Positions 35,878-43,800 of a DNA stretch of 64,000 nt are shown piece by piece (the first letter of the stretch is position 1; each line of letters begins with the position of its first letter). Where the stretch lies: NCBI RefSeq assembly GCF_965219595.1, contig NZ_OZ244781.1, forward strand, positions 434,001 through 498,000, given 5' to 3'. Under the pieces are notes generated by a model. That model searched no databases. It saw only the letters and a program-made list of their open reading frames with translations, and had not been told where the DNA came from. This stretch comes from Poriferisodalis sp022821985 (GTDB lineage Bacteria; Actinomycetota; Acidimicrobiia; Acidimicrobiales; Poriferisodalaceae). The position numbers were made by a program, and so were the translations under genes.

Positions 35878-38328
35878 TCAGCAGAGAGCGCCTGCCGCCT
35901 CGAGCGCTGCGATCTCGTCGGGGTTGAGCCCGAGCAGGCCGGTGAGCACCTCGTGCGTGTGCTGGCCGAGCATGGGAGCGGGCGAGCGCACGCCATTGGT
36001 GCCGTCGGAGAGGAGCCACGGGATGCCGACGTGGCTCATCTGGCCCACGACCGGGTGATCCAGGCGCTCGATCAGCCCGCGCTCGGCGAGGTGCGGGTTG
36101 ACTTCGAGTGAGCGTGAGCTGAGCGAGGGGAAGGCGGGCACGCCGGCAGCTTGCAGCAGCTCGGTGATGTCCCACTGGTCACGCTCACGGGTCCACGCGC
36201 CGATGAGCTTGTCGAGCTCGGCCTCATTGGCCTTGCGGTCGGCGGCGGTGGCGAATCGCTCATCATCGGGATCGATGCCGGTGATCCTCGCCAGCGCAGC
36301 CCACTCGGCTTCGTCGACGCAGCAGACGGCTATCCAGTCATCGTTACCGGCACAGCGATACAGGTTGTGCGGAGACCACAGGGGGTCGAGGTTGCCCATC
36401 GGATCCGGCTGCGTGCCCCGCATCACCCATTCCATCCAACCCTCAACGGTGCACGCCGTGGTGGCCTCCCACATCGACGTGTCGATGAACTGACCCTCGC
36501 CGGTGCGTCGCCGCGCCACGAGCGCGGCGACCAGCGCGTACGCCGTGGCAATCCCGGCCGCCGGGTCGCCGAGCGACACACCGAGCTCGTCTGCGTCTGC
36601 TCCGGGGTAGCCGGTCATCGATGCGAGGCCCGACAGCGGCCCGGTGGTGGGTCCGTAGCCCATGTAGGACTGGTACGGCCCATGGTGGCCGTAGCCGCTG
36701 ATGGCGCCCACGATCACGTCGGGACGCTCTGCGGCCAGGGCCTCGTAGCCGAGACCCCATCCGTCCATGACGCCGGTGGCGTAGTTGGACACCACCAGGT
36801 CGCACGACAGCGCCAAGCGCTTCGCCAGTGCACGCCCTTCGGGAATGCCCAGGTCGATGGTGATGCTCTGCTTGCCTTGGCCGTATTGGTTGAAGTAGCC
36901 GTTGGTGTCGAGCGTCGGCGTGTGACGGCCCGACTGCGTCGGCAGACGGCGGCCGAGATCGGGCCGGGCCGACGATTCCACCTTGATCACCGTGGCGCCG
37001 AGGTGCGCCAGGTGCAGCGTGCAGTAGGGACCCGCCCAGACCCAGGTGAAGTCCGCCACCGTGACGCCGTCGAGCGGGCGGCTCGACGGTGTGTTCGAAG
37101 ATGCAGGCGAAGGTGCTGGCAGTGATGCCGTCGCTGTGTCAGTTGCGGCAAATGAAGCGCCGCTGTGCTCGCCCAGCGACGGTGCCGGTCGGCGGATGGA
37201 CCACCACGAATTCGTGAGCCGCGACGGCGCGCCCGGCACGGTGATGTCTCCCAGCCCCGGCTGTTCGTAGGTGACGAGGAAGTCGCGGGCTGCCAGGTGC
37301 GGGTCGGCGGCCATCTGCGCCACCGTGTTCACCGGGGCAAACGCCAGGCGCTCTGCCTGGCCCCGATGAAACAGCTCCGTCACCGGCTGCGCAGCGATCC
37401 ACTCGCCGAGCCACATGCGCAGCAGGTCTTCGTTCTCGAAGCGACCCTCGAGCGTGTCGAAGATGTCCATGTCGGCCCACTCCGGCCGGCCCATGAAGTC
37501 CTTCAGCCGCTCCCACTGATCGGCCTCGACGCACACCAGGAAGATGTGCCCGTCGCTGGTCGGGAAGATCCCCCACGGGTTGAGAATGCGAGCACCGAGG
37601 CGGCTGGGGTTCTCGCCCCGGTACGACCAGCTGATGAACGCTGCTTCCAGCATGCCGACGACGTAGGACATCTGGGCGAAGTCGATGTGCTCGCCGCGAC
37701 CGGTGCGCTGTGCACGGTCGACGGCGGCGAGCGATGCGCATGCAGCCGCGAAGCCCGACTGGAAGGCAGCTTGGTGGCCGTGGGGCTTCAGCGGGGGCAG
37801 CTCGGGATCGGCCACGCAGCCGGGGGTAAGCCAGCCCCAGCCGCCGCCGTGAACGACCTGCAGCTCGGTCGCTCGCCAGTCCGCATACGGACCGGTCTGC
37901 CCGAATGGCGTGATCGACATCGTGACCAGCGACGGATGCTGCGCCCGCAGCGGTTCTGCTGTGAGGCCGTGCGCAGCCGCTGTTGCCGGCGCCAGATCGT
38001 GGATGAACAGGTCTGCGTCGGCGAGCAGCTGTTGCAATGTTGCGCGGCCGTCTGGCCGGGCGAGGTCCACCACGATGCCGCGCTTGTTCGTGTTGATGGC
38101 AGCGAACAGTCCACCCGTCAGCTCAGAGCCGGCATCGGGGACGATCTGGGAAGCAGGACGCTCACGGTCAGCAGCGAATGGCCCGCGACGGCGCGCAGCG
38201 TCGCCCTGCGGCGGCTCGACCTTGATGACGTCGGCGCCAAGGTCGGCGAGCAGCTTGGCCGTCCACGGAGCCGCCACCATCTGTCCCAGCTCGACGACAC
38301 GGATGCCGTCAAGACCGCGCGCGGTCAT
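35878..38328 (-). CDS. Tandem (double-domain) CaiB/BaiF family CoA-transferase
   Basis: 816 residues, two class III CoA-transferase domains (about 1-385 and 425-816) joined by an Ala/Ser/Thr/Pro linker. Domain 1 starts GIRVVELGQMVAAPWTAKLL, domain 2 VTVADFTWVWAGPYCTLHL. The nucleophile position in domain 1 is AFQSG (Ala in place of Asp), in domain 2 it is GDPAAG with Asp. The same asymmetry is seen in the 890-residue protein at 20912, so both are probably one-site pseudo-dimers. The genes differ enough to be separate paralogues rather than a recent copy. The substrate is unknown. Confidence 0.92.
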   Translation of the reverse strand: MTARGLDGIRVVELGQMVAAPWTAKLLADLGADVIKVEPPQGDAARRRGPFAADRERPASQIVPDAGSELTGGLFAAINTNKRGIVVDLARPDGRATLQQLLADADLFIHDLAPATAAAHGLTAEPLRAQHPSLVTMSITPFGQTGPYADWRATELQVVHGGGWGWLTPGCVADPELPPLKPHGHQAAFQSGFAAACASLAAVDRAQRTGRGEHIDFAQMSYVVGMLEAAFISWSYRGENPSRLGARILNPWGIFPTSDGHIFLVCVEADQWERLKDFMGRPEWADMDIFDTLEGRFENEDLLRMWLGEWIAAQPVTELFHRGQAERLAFAPVNTVAQMAADPHLAARDFLVTYEQPGLGDITVPGAPSRLTNSWWSIRRPAPSLGEHSGASFAATDTATASLPAPSPASSNTPSSRPLDGVTVADFTWVWAGPYCTLHLAHLGATVIKVESSARPDLGRRLPTQSGRHTPTLDTNGYFNQYGQGKQSITIDLGIPEGRALAKRLALSCDLVVSNYATGVMDGWGLGYEALAAERPDVIVGAISGYGHHGPYQSYMGYGPTTGPLSGLASMTGYPGADADELGVSLGDPAAGIATAYALVAALVARRRTGEGQFIDTSMWEATTACTVEGWMEWVMRGTQPDPMGNLDPLWSPHNLYRCAGNDDWIAVCCVDEAEWAALARITGIDPDDERFATAADRKANEAELDKLIGAWTRERDQWDITELLQAAGVPAFPSLSSRSLEVNPHLAERGLIERLDHPVVGQMSHVGIPWLLSDGTNGVRSPAPMLGQHTHEVLTGLLGLNPDEIAALEAAGALC

Positions 38329-38398
38329 CGAAGCGTGCGGCCTTCGCGGGCTCGGTTCCCGGGCGTGCCTGATGACCGCCCGCTAGCGCTGCGGCGGC

Positions 38399-38608
38399 TC
38401 AAGGCGACTCGTGCTTGAACGACAGCCGCACCTTGGTACGGAAGGCTGCGATCGCGCCGCCCTCGATCACGACGTCCTGCTCGACAACCTCGGCTACCCG
38501 CAGATCTCGCAGGGTCTTCGAGGCCTCGGTGATGGCGTTCTGCGTCGCCTTCTCCCACGACTCCTCGCTGGTGCCGATCAGCTCGATCACGTTGTAGACG
38601 CTGCTCAT
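38399..38608 (-). CDS. Dodecin family protein, calcium-dodecin (Rv0379-like) type
   Basis: 69 residues, starting MSSVYNVIELIGTSEESW at ATG 38608 behind GGGGGAGA. The length and pattern fit dodecin, a 12-subunit hollow sphere. The flavin-stacking Trp and the Gln of classical dodecins are replaced (LRVAEVVEQD, AFRTKVRLSF), which is the pattern of mycobacterial Rv0379, described as a calcium dodecin. It therefore probably does not store flavin. It is divergent from a second dodecin-domain gene 120 bases away. Confidence 0.9.
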   Translation of the reverse strand: MSSVYNVIELIGTSEESWEKATQNAITEASKTLRDLRVAEVVEQDVVIEGGAIAAFRTKVRLSFKHESP

Positions 38609-38728
38609 TGGATTCTCCCCCGGCGGCGCGCTGTGTGCCGCACGAACGTGGTGTGCCCTACAGTCTGCCCCACCGGAGCACACTGGATCGCTCGCAGGAA
38701 CGAGCCCCACACCGAACAGGTCGGCACC

Positions 38729-39493
38729 TTGAACGAATCACCTCAGCGCAACCGCAACGCTGTCGAGAAAGTCATCACGCTGGTCGCGGCAAGCCGGATT
38801 TCTTGGGAGGATGCGGCACGTCGAGGAGTTGCCGAGGCCACCAAGACGATCCGCGATCTGTCGGTGGCCCACGTCGAAGAGCGCGACGTGATGATCGTGG
38901 AAGGCGAGATCGCCCTCTACCGCATCAAGCTGCGGGTGGCGTTCCGCGTCGACCGGATGCGGCCTGGCCTGACGCCGGGCGCGCCCGATGTGGAGGTGAC
39001 GCGCTGGCTCATCGTGGCCAACCAGACGCTGGGCACCGGCGAGGTCGTTGCCGAGATCGACCGGCTGAATTCCCACGGCCCGTGCGAGTTCCACCTGCTG
39101 GTGCCGATGACGCATTCGAAGAGCTATGCGCGGGCGCGCCGGCTCTCGATGCTCGCTGCCGACCCCGTGACGGGGATCCCGTCCGAGCACGTGCCTGCTG
39201 CGGATTACCTGGGACCCGACACGTTGGGCATGGAGCAGGCGCAGAAGCGTCTCGACGCCCAGCTTGCCAAGATCGCAGCCGCGTCCTACGCCGCGACCGG
39301 TGAGCTCGGCGACCCTGATCCGCTGCGGGCGATCCAGGCGGTGCTGTCACGCTCCAGCTTCGACGGCATCATCCTGTCGACCCTGCCGGCAGGGGCCTCA
39401 CGACTGGTCGGCGCCGACCTGCCGTCACGGGTGCGGCGCCTCACGAACCTGCCGGTGACGTACCTGCCCGGTAAAGAGCCCGGCGAGCTCTAG
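38729..39493 (+). CDS. Dodecin domain fused to a universal-stress-like domain
   Basis: 254 residues from TTG 38729. Residues ~10-75 repeat the calcium-dodecin pattern of the neighbouring gene (VEKVITLVAASRISWEDA, VAHVEERDV, YRIKLRVAF). The rest is an alpha/beta Rossmann-like domain of the universal-stress type found in actinobacteria: RWLIVANQTLG, CEFHLLVPM, ATGELGDPDPLRAI, FDGIILSTLP and VRRLTNLPVTYLP. A fusion could display twelve stress domains on a dodecin shell. The start is uncertain because the frame is open further upstream and TTG has only a weak AGG site. Confidence 0.8.
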   Translation: MNESPQRNRNAVEKVITLVAASRISWEDAARRGVAEATKTIRDLSVAHVEERDVMIVEGEIALYRIKLRVAFRVDRMRPGLTPGAPDVEVTRWLIVANQTLGTGEVVAEIDRLNSHGPCEFHLLVPMTHSKSYARARRLSMLAADPVTGIPSEHVPAADYLGPDTLGMEQAQKRLDAQLAKIAAASYAATGELGDPDPLRAIQAVLSRSSFDGIILSTLPAGASRLVGADLPSRVRRLTNLPVTYLPGKEPGEL

Positions 39494-39620
39494 TAGCGCG
39501 ATCGGCTCACTTCGAACAGCGGGCCGGCTGCAGAATTTCCGCAAGTCAGGCACGACGGGCGCGATCGCGGCGATGATGACGGGCGCTGGCACGAAGACGA
39601 TCAGGCGCAGGGAGACGACG

Positions 39621-40451
39621 ATGTCGACAACCGGATCACGCACGCACGCCGAACGACGGGCGGCGGCATTCGAGGTGTACGAGCGATTCACCAACGGGGA
39701 AGTCGACCCCGAGCGAGCGCAGCGGTCGATGACCCGGCGCCTCGGCGCTCTGGGCACATTTGCCTTCGACGTGGTGATGGGCGACGTGTGGTCGCGGCCC
39801 GAGCTGTCGCGCCGTGACCGCAGCCTGATCGTGATCACGGTGCTCGCCACGATCGGTTCAAGCGAGGAGCTGTCTCTGCACACGGAGGTCGGCCTGAACC
39901 ACGGCCTGACGCGCGCTGAGATCGAAGAGGTCCTGATCCAGGTGGCCGCCTACGCCGGCTTCCCGATGGCAATGGCGGCATCCCGGGTGGTCGACGAACG
40001 GTTCCGCACACTCGACGAGGTCGATCGGCTGCCTGAGCGTTCGGGCGCCGCTGAGCTCGATGACGATGAGCGGGAGCGCCGCGCGGCCGAGGTACGCAGC
40101 ACGCTCACGGCCGGCCGCGCCGCGAGCGATCCCTCCGAGGACATGTCACGCCTGGTCGAGCACCTCGGTGAGGTTGGGCGCATCGCCTATCACTGGGCGT
40201 TCGGCGACCTCTGGTCACGGGACGAGCTGTCTCGGCGAGACCGCAGCATCGTGGTCATCGCGATCCTGACTGTGCTGAGCCGCACCGACGAGCTGGCGTT
40301 CCACGTGCCGGCGGGCCTCAACCACGGGCTGACACGCACCGAGATCGAAGAGATCATGGTGCAGATGACCATCTACGGCGGCATCCCCCGCGCCGTCGAG
40401 GGCTACCAGGCGATGAAGAAGGCCTACGGGAAGATCGACGCCCGCAGCTAG
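39621..40451 (+). CDS. Carboxymuconolactone decarboxylase family protein, two tandem domains
   Basis: 276 residues from ATG 39621 (GGGAGA upstream). Two copies of the gamma-CMD unit are visible: SRRDRSLIVITVLATIG with LNHGLTRAEIEEVLIQ, then SRRDRSIVVIAILTVLS with LNHGLTRTEIEEIMVQ. The AhpD-type CxxC is absent, so a peroxidase-reductase role is unlikely; lactone or muconolactone chemistry in aromatic degradation is possible. The stop overlaps the convergent hydratase gene by four bases. Confidence 0.9.
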   Translation: MSTTGSRTHAERRAAAFEVYERFTNGEVDPERAQRSMTRRLGALGTFAFDVVMGDVWSRPELSRRDRSLIVITVLATIGSSEELSLHTEVGLNHGLTRAEIEEVLIQVAAYAGFPMAMAASRVVDERFRTLDEVDRLPERSGAAELDDDERERRAAEVRSTLTAGRAASDPSEDMSRLVEHLGEVGRIAYHWAFGDLWSRDELSRRDRSIVVIAILTVLSRTDELAFHVPAGLNHGLTRTEIEEIMVQMTIYGGIPRAVEGYQAMKKAYGKIDARS

Positions 40452-41230
40452 AACGTGCCGAAGCGGGCTTTGGCGTCCTCGCTGGTGATGGACCTGGCGG
40501 AGGCGTCGCCGTCGAACTCGGAGAGGTCGCCCAACCGGGTGATCTGGGCGTAACCCCGCAACTGATGCTTGGCCATCTGCACCGACAGTGAGGGCAGATC
40601 CAGCAAGCGTGCAACCCAGCGGTCGACGGCCGCATCCAGCTCGTCATCGCCCTCGCACACCTCATGCGCCAATCCCCACTCGGCGGCCCGCCGCCCGTCG
40701 ATGCGCTCGCTGGTCATCACGAACTGGCGCGCACGTGACATGCCGAGCTCGGCGATCAGCCGCGGCGTGGCGCCCCATGGCAGCGGCACACCCAGCTCCA
40801 CCTCGGGCACGTACCACATCGCATCGGCCTCGCTGATGCGGAAATCGCAGCTCGTAGCAAAGCAGCATCCGCCGCCGATGGCATGCCCGTGCACCCGAGC
40901 GATCGTGACCGCTTCGCAATCCTCGATGGCTCGGGCCGCCCGCCGCCCCAGCTGGTTGATGTAACGGGCCTCGCGGTCGTTCGCGGCAGAAGGCGGCTGC
41001 TCCTTGCGATCAGCACCGGCGCAGAACGACTTCCCCCGCCCGCCGAGCACGACGACCCGAAACTGTGTTTGCCCGTTCAACGCCAGAAACAGATCCCCCA
41101 CCTCACGGATCATCAGCTGGTTGTGCGCATTACGCGACTCCGGCCGGTTCAACCAAACCCGAAGCGTCTCCCCATCAGGCTCCAGCTCGATCGTCTTCAA
41201 CGACGGCATCTCAAACGACAACAAACTCAT
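40448..41230 (-). CDS. Enoyl-CoA hydratase/isomerase family protein with altered active site
   Basis: 260 residues with the crotonase fold: FCAGADRKEQ, GHAIGGGCCFATSCDFRI and YVPEVELGVPLPWG. The first catalytic glutamate (normally GGGCEL) is a cysteine here, while the second (PEVEL) remains. Crotonase relatives with one missing Glu are often isomerases, dehalogenases or thioesterases rather than hydratases. An internal ATG at 41209 is an alternative start. It is convergent with the CMD gene. Confidence 0.9.
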   Translation of the reverse strand: MSLLSFEMPSLKTIELEPDGETLRVWLNRPESRNAHNQLMIREVGDLFLALNGQTQFRVVVLGGRGKSFCAGADRKEQPPSAANDREARYINQLGRRAARAIEDCEAVTIARVHGHAIGGGCCFATSCDFRISEADAMWYVPEVELGVPLPWGATPRLIAELGMSRARQFVMTSERIDGRRAAEWGLAHEVCEGDDELDAAVDRWVARLLDLPSLSVQMAKHQLRGYAQITRLGDLSEFDGDASARSITSEDAKARFGTF

Positions 41231-41275
41231 CCCGCCATCCTTGCCGACGACGATGAAGCCCGCAGCGGGACTAGT

Positions 41276-41296
41276 CCGGGTCAGTTACGGACCCGG
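41276..41296. terminator. GC-rich hairpin between nuclease and hydratase genes
   Basis: CCGGGTC and GACCCGG form a perfect seven-base stem with loop AGTTACG. It lies downstream of the minus-strand nuclease gene. There is no T-run, so it is only a possible terminator. Confidence 0.3.
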
Positions 41297-41342
41297 CAGC
41301 CTGATCGGCTCTCCCGGCTTCCTCACCTGCGCCAACAGCCAG

Positions 41343-42437
41343 CTAGCTCGTCTCGCCACTCTCAAGAGCCTGAATAATGATGTCGCGGACACGCTCCACC
41401 TGTTCAACGACGTCTTCGAGAACATCGGCGTACTCGATACCGGTCAGCAACCGCAGCGCTATCCATAGGTGATCGCCTGGGGTCCAGGAGTGTTCGACTT
41501 CGGGTTCTGCACTGCGAATGGCGTCGATTTCCTTGTCCCTGTTGCGCCAGACCCGCAGCCAGAGTGGAGTGGTACTCGTCTTCGCCCACTGGTGGCAGCT
41601 GAAGTACAGCGCAAGATCTGATGACCGGAGACTGCCGTCGCTTGTGCAGAACCTGAAGAACCGCAGATAACCGTCGTATTGAGGCGTCGCCCTCAGCCCC
41701 TCCGTCGTCATCCAGCCTTGCCGTCGACCGTGCGCATCCACGACGTCATCGACGATCCGGCAGAAATCCAAGTGTCGGCGAGGTATTGCCGGATTGAAGT
41801 CCTCTGCGTGCAGGGGCGCGATCGCCTTGTCATCCTCGGCGTTCGCCAGGCTCCTCAGCTGCCGAATGTTGGACGTCATCGACAAATCAACGGGCTCAAG
41901 GTGGTTGAGCAGCGCGTACCAACTGGTTAGCGCCACGCGCCATTGGGCATCGGTCCGCTGGGAGTCGCTGACATCCGCCACCTTCAACGGGCCGACGGCG
42001 CGATCCGACCCGAGACTCAGATCTGGTGCATCGTCGAATTGCCCTCTGATCTTGGCCCAGAGCGTCTCACGTCGAACCTCGGGTGCTACGAACAACAAGG
42101 TCGCGCCGGCTTTGTCGGCTGCCAGGTGCTTGACATATCCGCTTGCCTGGCCGCTCAGCAACGCTGCCCAGAACTTCGATTCAATGATCAGCCGAATCGC
42201 GCCGTCGGCGTCGTAGCCGACGAGATCTAGCCGTCCCCCATCGAAGACGGTCACCTGGGTACTTGCCCGGTGCATGGACCGCATCTGATATCCGCTCTCG
42301 CTCACGAGTGAGCCAAGCGCCGCTCGGCACAACTCCGACTGGTTCAGGATGTATGCGAGCGCATCGGTCGCGGCGTCTTCCACCTGGGGAGTCAGTTTGG
42401 AAACTAGGTGCGCCAGCAGCGAGTGATCGTCTTCCAC
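41343..42437 (-). CDS. PD-(D/E)XK nuclease-like protein
   Basis: 364 residues. The core reads GGRLDLVGYD with Asp71, then LIIESKFW with Glu86 and Lys88, preceded by a helical region: the D...ExK metal site of PD-(D/E)XK nucleases. Related proteins are found in defence and restriction settings. Its neighbours (a conserved small protein, vapBC, an IS element) mark an accessory patch. Target and partner are unknown; no methylase is present. Confidence 0.7.
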   Translation of the reverse strand: MEDDHSLLAHLVSKLTPQVEDAATDALAYILNQSELCRAALGSLVSESGYQMRSMHRASTQVTVFDGGRLDLVGYDADGAIRLIIESKFWAALLSGQASGYVKHLAADKAGATLLFVAPEVRRETLWAKIRGQFDDAPDLSLGSDRAVGPLKVADVSDSQRTDAQWRVALTSWYALLNHLEPVDLSMTSNIRQLRSLANAEDDKAIAPLHAEDFNPAIPRRHLDFCRIVDDVVDAHGRRQGWMTTEGLRATPQYDGYLRFFRFCTSDGSLRSSDLALYFSCHQWAKTSTTPLWLRVWRNRDKEIDAIRSAEPEVEHSWTPGDHLWIALRLLTGIEYADVLEDVVEQVERVRDIIIQALESGETS

Positions 42438-42523
42438 GGTGATGCTCTCTCAGTCGATGAGCGGTGCCGCAGAATCTATTTCGCGCAAGTATTCATTAGC
42501 GCAGTGCAGTGCGACGTTCTCTC

Positions 42524-42907
42524 TCAGTCGATGGGCTGCGTCGCCGGCGATGTCGGGTAGTCGTCGTGGCGGCCGGTGTCGCCGGGCTGGATCACGAAGT
42601 CTCGCCGGTCGCGGTACAGGCGGGCTCGGTTGATGACGTAGTTGTCTTCGCCGGCGAGCGGGCTGATCTTGCGGTAGTCGGTCATCAGCCAGTACTTGTG
42701 ATCGCCGACGAACAGGTACGTATTCGACATGCGGAAGAAGCGCCCCGTGACGCCCTCGCTGGCGTGGAACCGGGCGCAGACCGCCGCGAGCAGGTCCCGC
42801 TGGTCGTCCTTCTCGCTCAGCACGTACTCGTGCGGCCACGTGTCCCGATAGGTCACGGCCTCGCGCCACGGCGCGGCCTCGATGAGTTCAGTCAGTTGCC
42901 TGCCCAT
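42524..42907 (-). CDS. Conserved hypothetical protein
   Basis: 127 residues from ATG 42907; the frame is open upstream but without conserved character. It starts MGRQLTELIEAAPWREA and contains YRDTWPHEYVL, FFRMSNTYLFVGDHKYW and LYRDRRDFVIQPGDTG. I recall similar uncharacterised proteins across bacteria, often beside genes of mobile or defence type. No catalytic motif is evident. The DNA at its 3' end (15 bases at 42519-42533) is repeated at 42445-42459, suggesting a small duplication. Confidence 0.7.
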   Translation of the reverse strand: MGRQLTELIEAAPWREAVTYRDTWPHEYVLSEKDDQRDLLAAVCARFHASEGVTGRFFRMSNTYLFVGDHKYWLMTDYRKISPLAGEDNYVINRARLYRDRRDFVIQPGDTGRHDDYPTSPATQPID

Positions 42908-43002
42908 GGTCGCCAGCCTCGCGCTGGGGTGTGACAAGTCGCGAACGCGCTGCGCCCGGGTCGTGCAAGCCGGTTGGAAACGGGGCCTCCCAGCTTCCGC
43001 TG

Positions 43003-43425
43003 TCAGGCAGCCGGTTCGGGCCACGGCGGGACCCGGAATTCGCAGCGCGATCCGCTGGCTCTTGCTGCCTTGCGGTCGAGCGTGACGAGGGGCCAGTCGA
43101 GCCTCTCCGCGAGGGCGACGTACCACGCGTCGTAGGCGGTGAAATTGAAGCGAAGCTCCCAGACGCGATCGGCGAACGGGCCAAACGGGTAGAGGTCGAG
43201 GCCGAATCGGGTGAGCTCACGCTGGGATGCCGTTGCTTCGAGTCGTGTTATCTCGTGCGAGAGTTCCAGACGGCGCAGGATGTTCGACGACTCGGCGGGC
43301 AGCAGCTCAGGTGCGGCCATCGGTTTCTGTGCGAGCTGCTCAAGCGCCCACCGGCCGTCATCGCCGTCGTCGATGAGCGCAGCCAACAGAGTCGAAGCAT
43401 CAATGACTGCGCCCACTTCGCTCAC
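43003..43425 (-). CDS. vapC: PIN-domain toxin (VapC family)
   Basis: 140 residues with the four acidic positions of PIN ribonucleases: Asp9 (VIDAS), Glu45 (PAESSNIL), Asp99 (AYDAWYVALAE) and Asp117 (TLDRK). VapC toxins cut RNA when free of the antitoxin. Its start overlaps the antitoxin stop by four bases, the normal toxin-antitoxin arrangement. Confidence 0.9.
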   Translation of the reverse strand: MSEVGAVIDASTLLAALIDDGDDGRWALEQLAQKPMAAPELLPAESSNILRRLELSHEITRLEATASQRELTRFGLDLYPFGPFADRVWELRFNFTAYDAWYVALAERLDWPLVTLDRKAARASGSRCEFRVPPWPEPAA

Positions 43426-43658
43426 TTCCTGTCTGCGTCGCGTGCCGCGAGGATCGTGGCGGCCGAGACCCGAGTGCCCGCAGCTTCCTTGCGCCGTCGG
43501 ATCTCCTCCAGCAACGACGCCACCGACGGCTTCGCAACGAGGTGCTCGAGTTCCCCCCGCAGGTATTCCTGCATCGACTGGCGCTGCTCGGCAGCCCTAG
43601 CAGCGAGCTCGTCGCAAACGTCATCGGGCACGTTCCGGATGGTGATCTGCTTAGCCAT
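43422..43658 (-). CDS. vapB: Ribbon-helix-helix antitoxin (FitA/VapB type)
   Basis: 78 residues from ATG 43658. The N-terminal AKQITIRNVPDDV is the DNA-binding ribbon of FitA-like antitoxins, followed by RAAEQRQSMQEYLRGEL, and a C-terminal helix that would wrap the toxin. The longer upstream frame is not used because the ribbon starts right at this ATG. Two 20-base repeats directly upstream (43659-43698) are the likely operator. Confidence 0.88.
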   Translation of the reverse strand: MAKQITIRNVPDDVCDELAARAAEQRQSMQEYLRGELEHLVAKPSVASLLEEIRRRKEAAGTRVSAATILAARDADRK

Positions 43659-43698
43659 GCCCGCATTCTGCCAGCATTGCCCGCATTCTGCAAGCACT
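43659..43698 (-). promoter_or_regulatory. Tandem 20-base direct repeats before vapB, probable autoregulatory operator
   Basis: On the plus strand GCCCGCATTCTGCCAGCATT is followed at once by GCCCGCATTCTGCAAGCACT (18 of 20 identical), ending next to the vapB ATG. Tandem half-sites at this place fit binding of an RHH antitoxin. An AT-richer TCAATAT on the coding strand near 43700-43712 could be the -10 region. Confidence 0.5.
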
Positions 43699-43800
43699 GC
43701 ATATTGACCAGCGCACATCTGCTGAACCTCGCGCAACGCGTCGATCTCACGCAACTCAATTTCGATTGCCACGCGCCGACCAACGCATTCGGGGGCCAGA

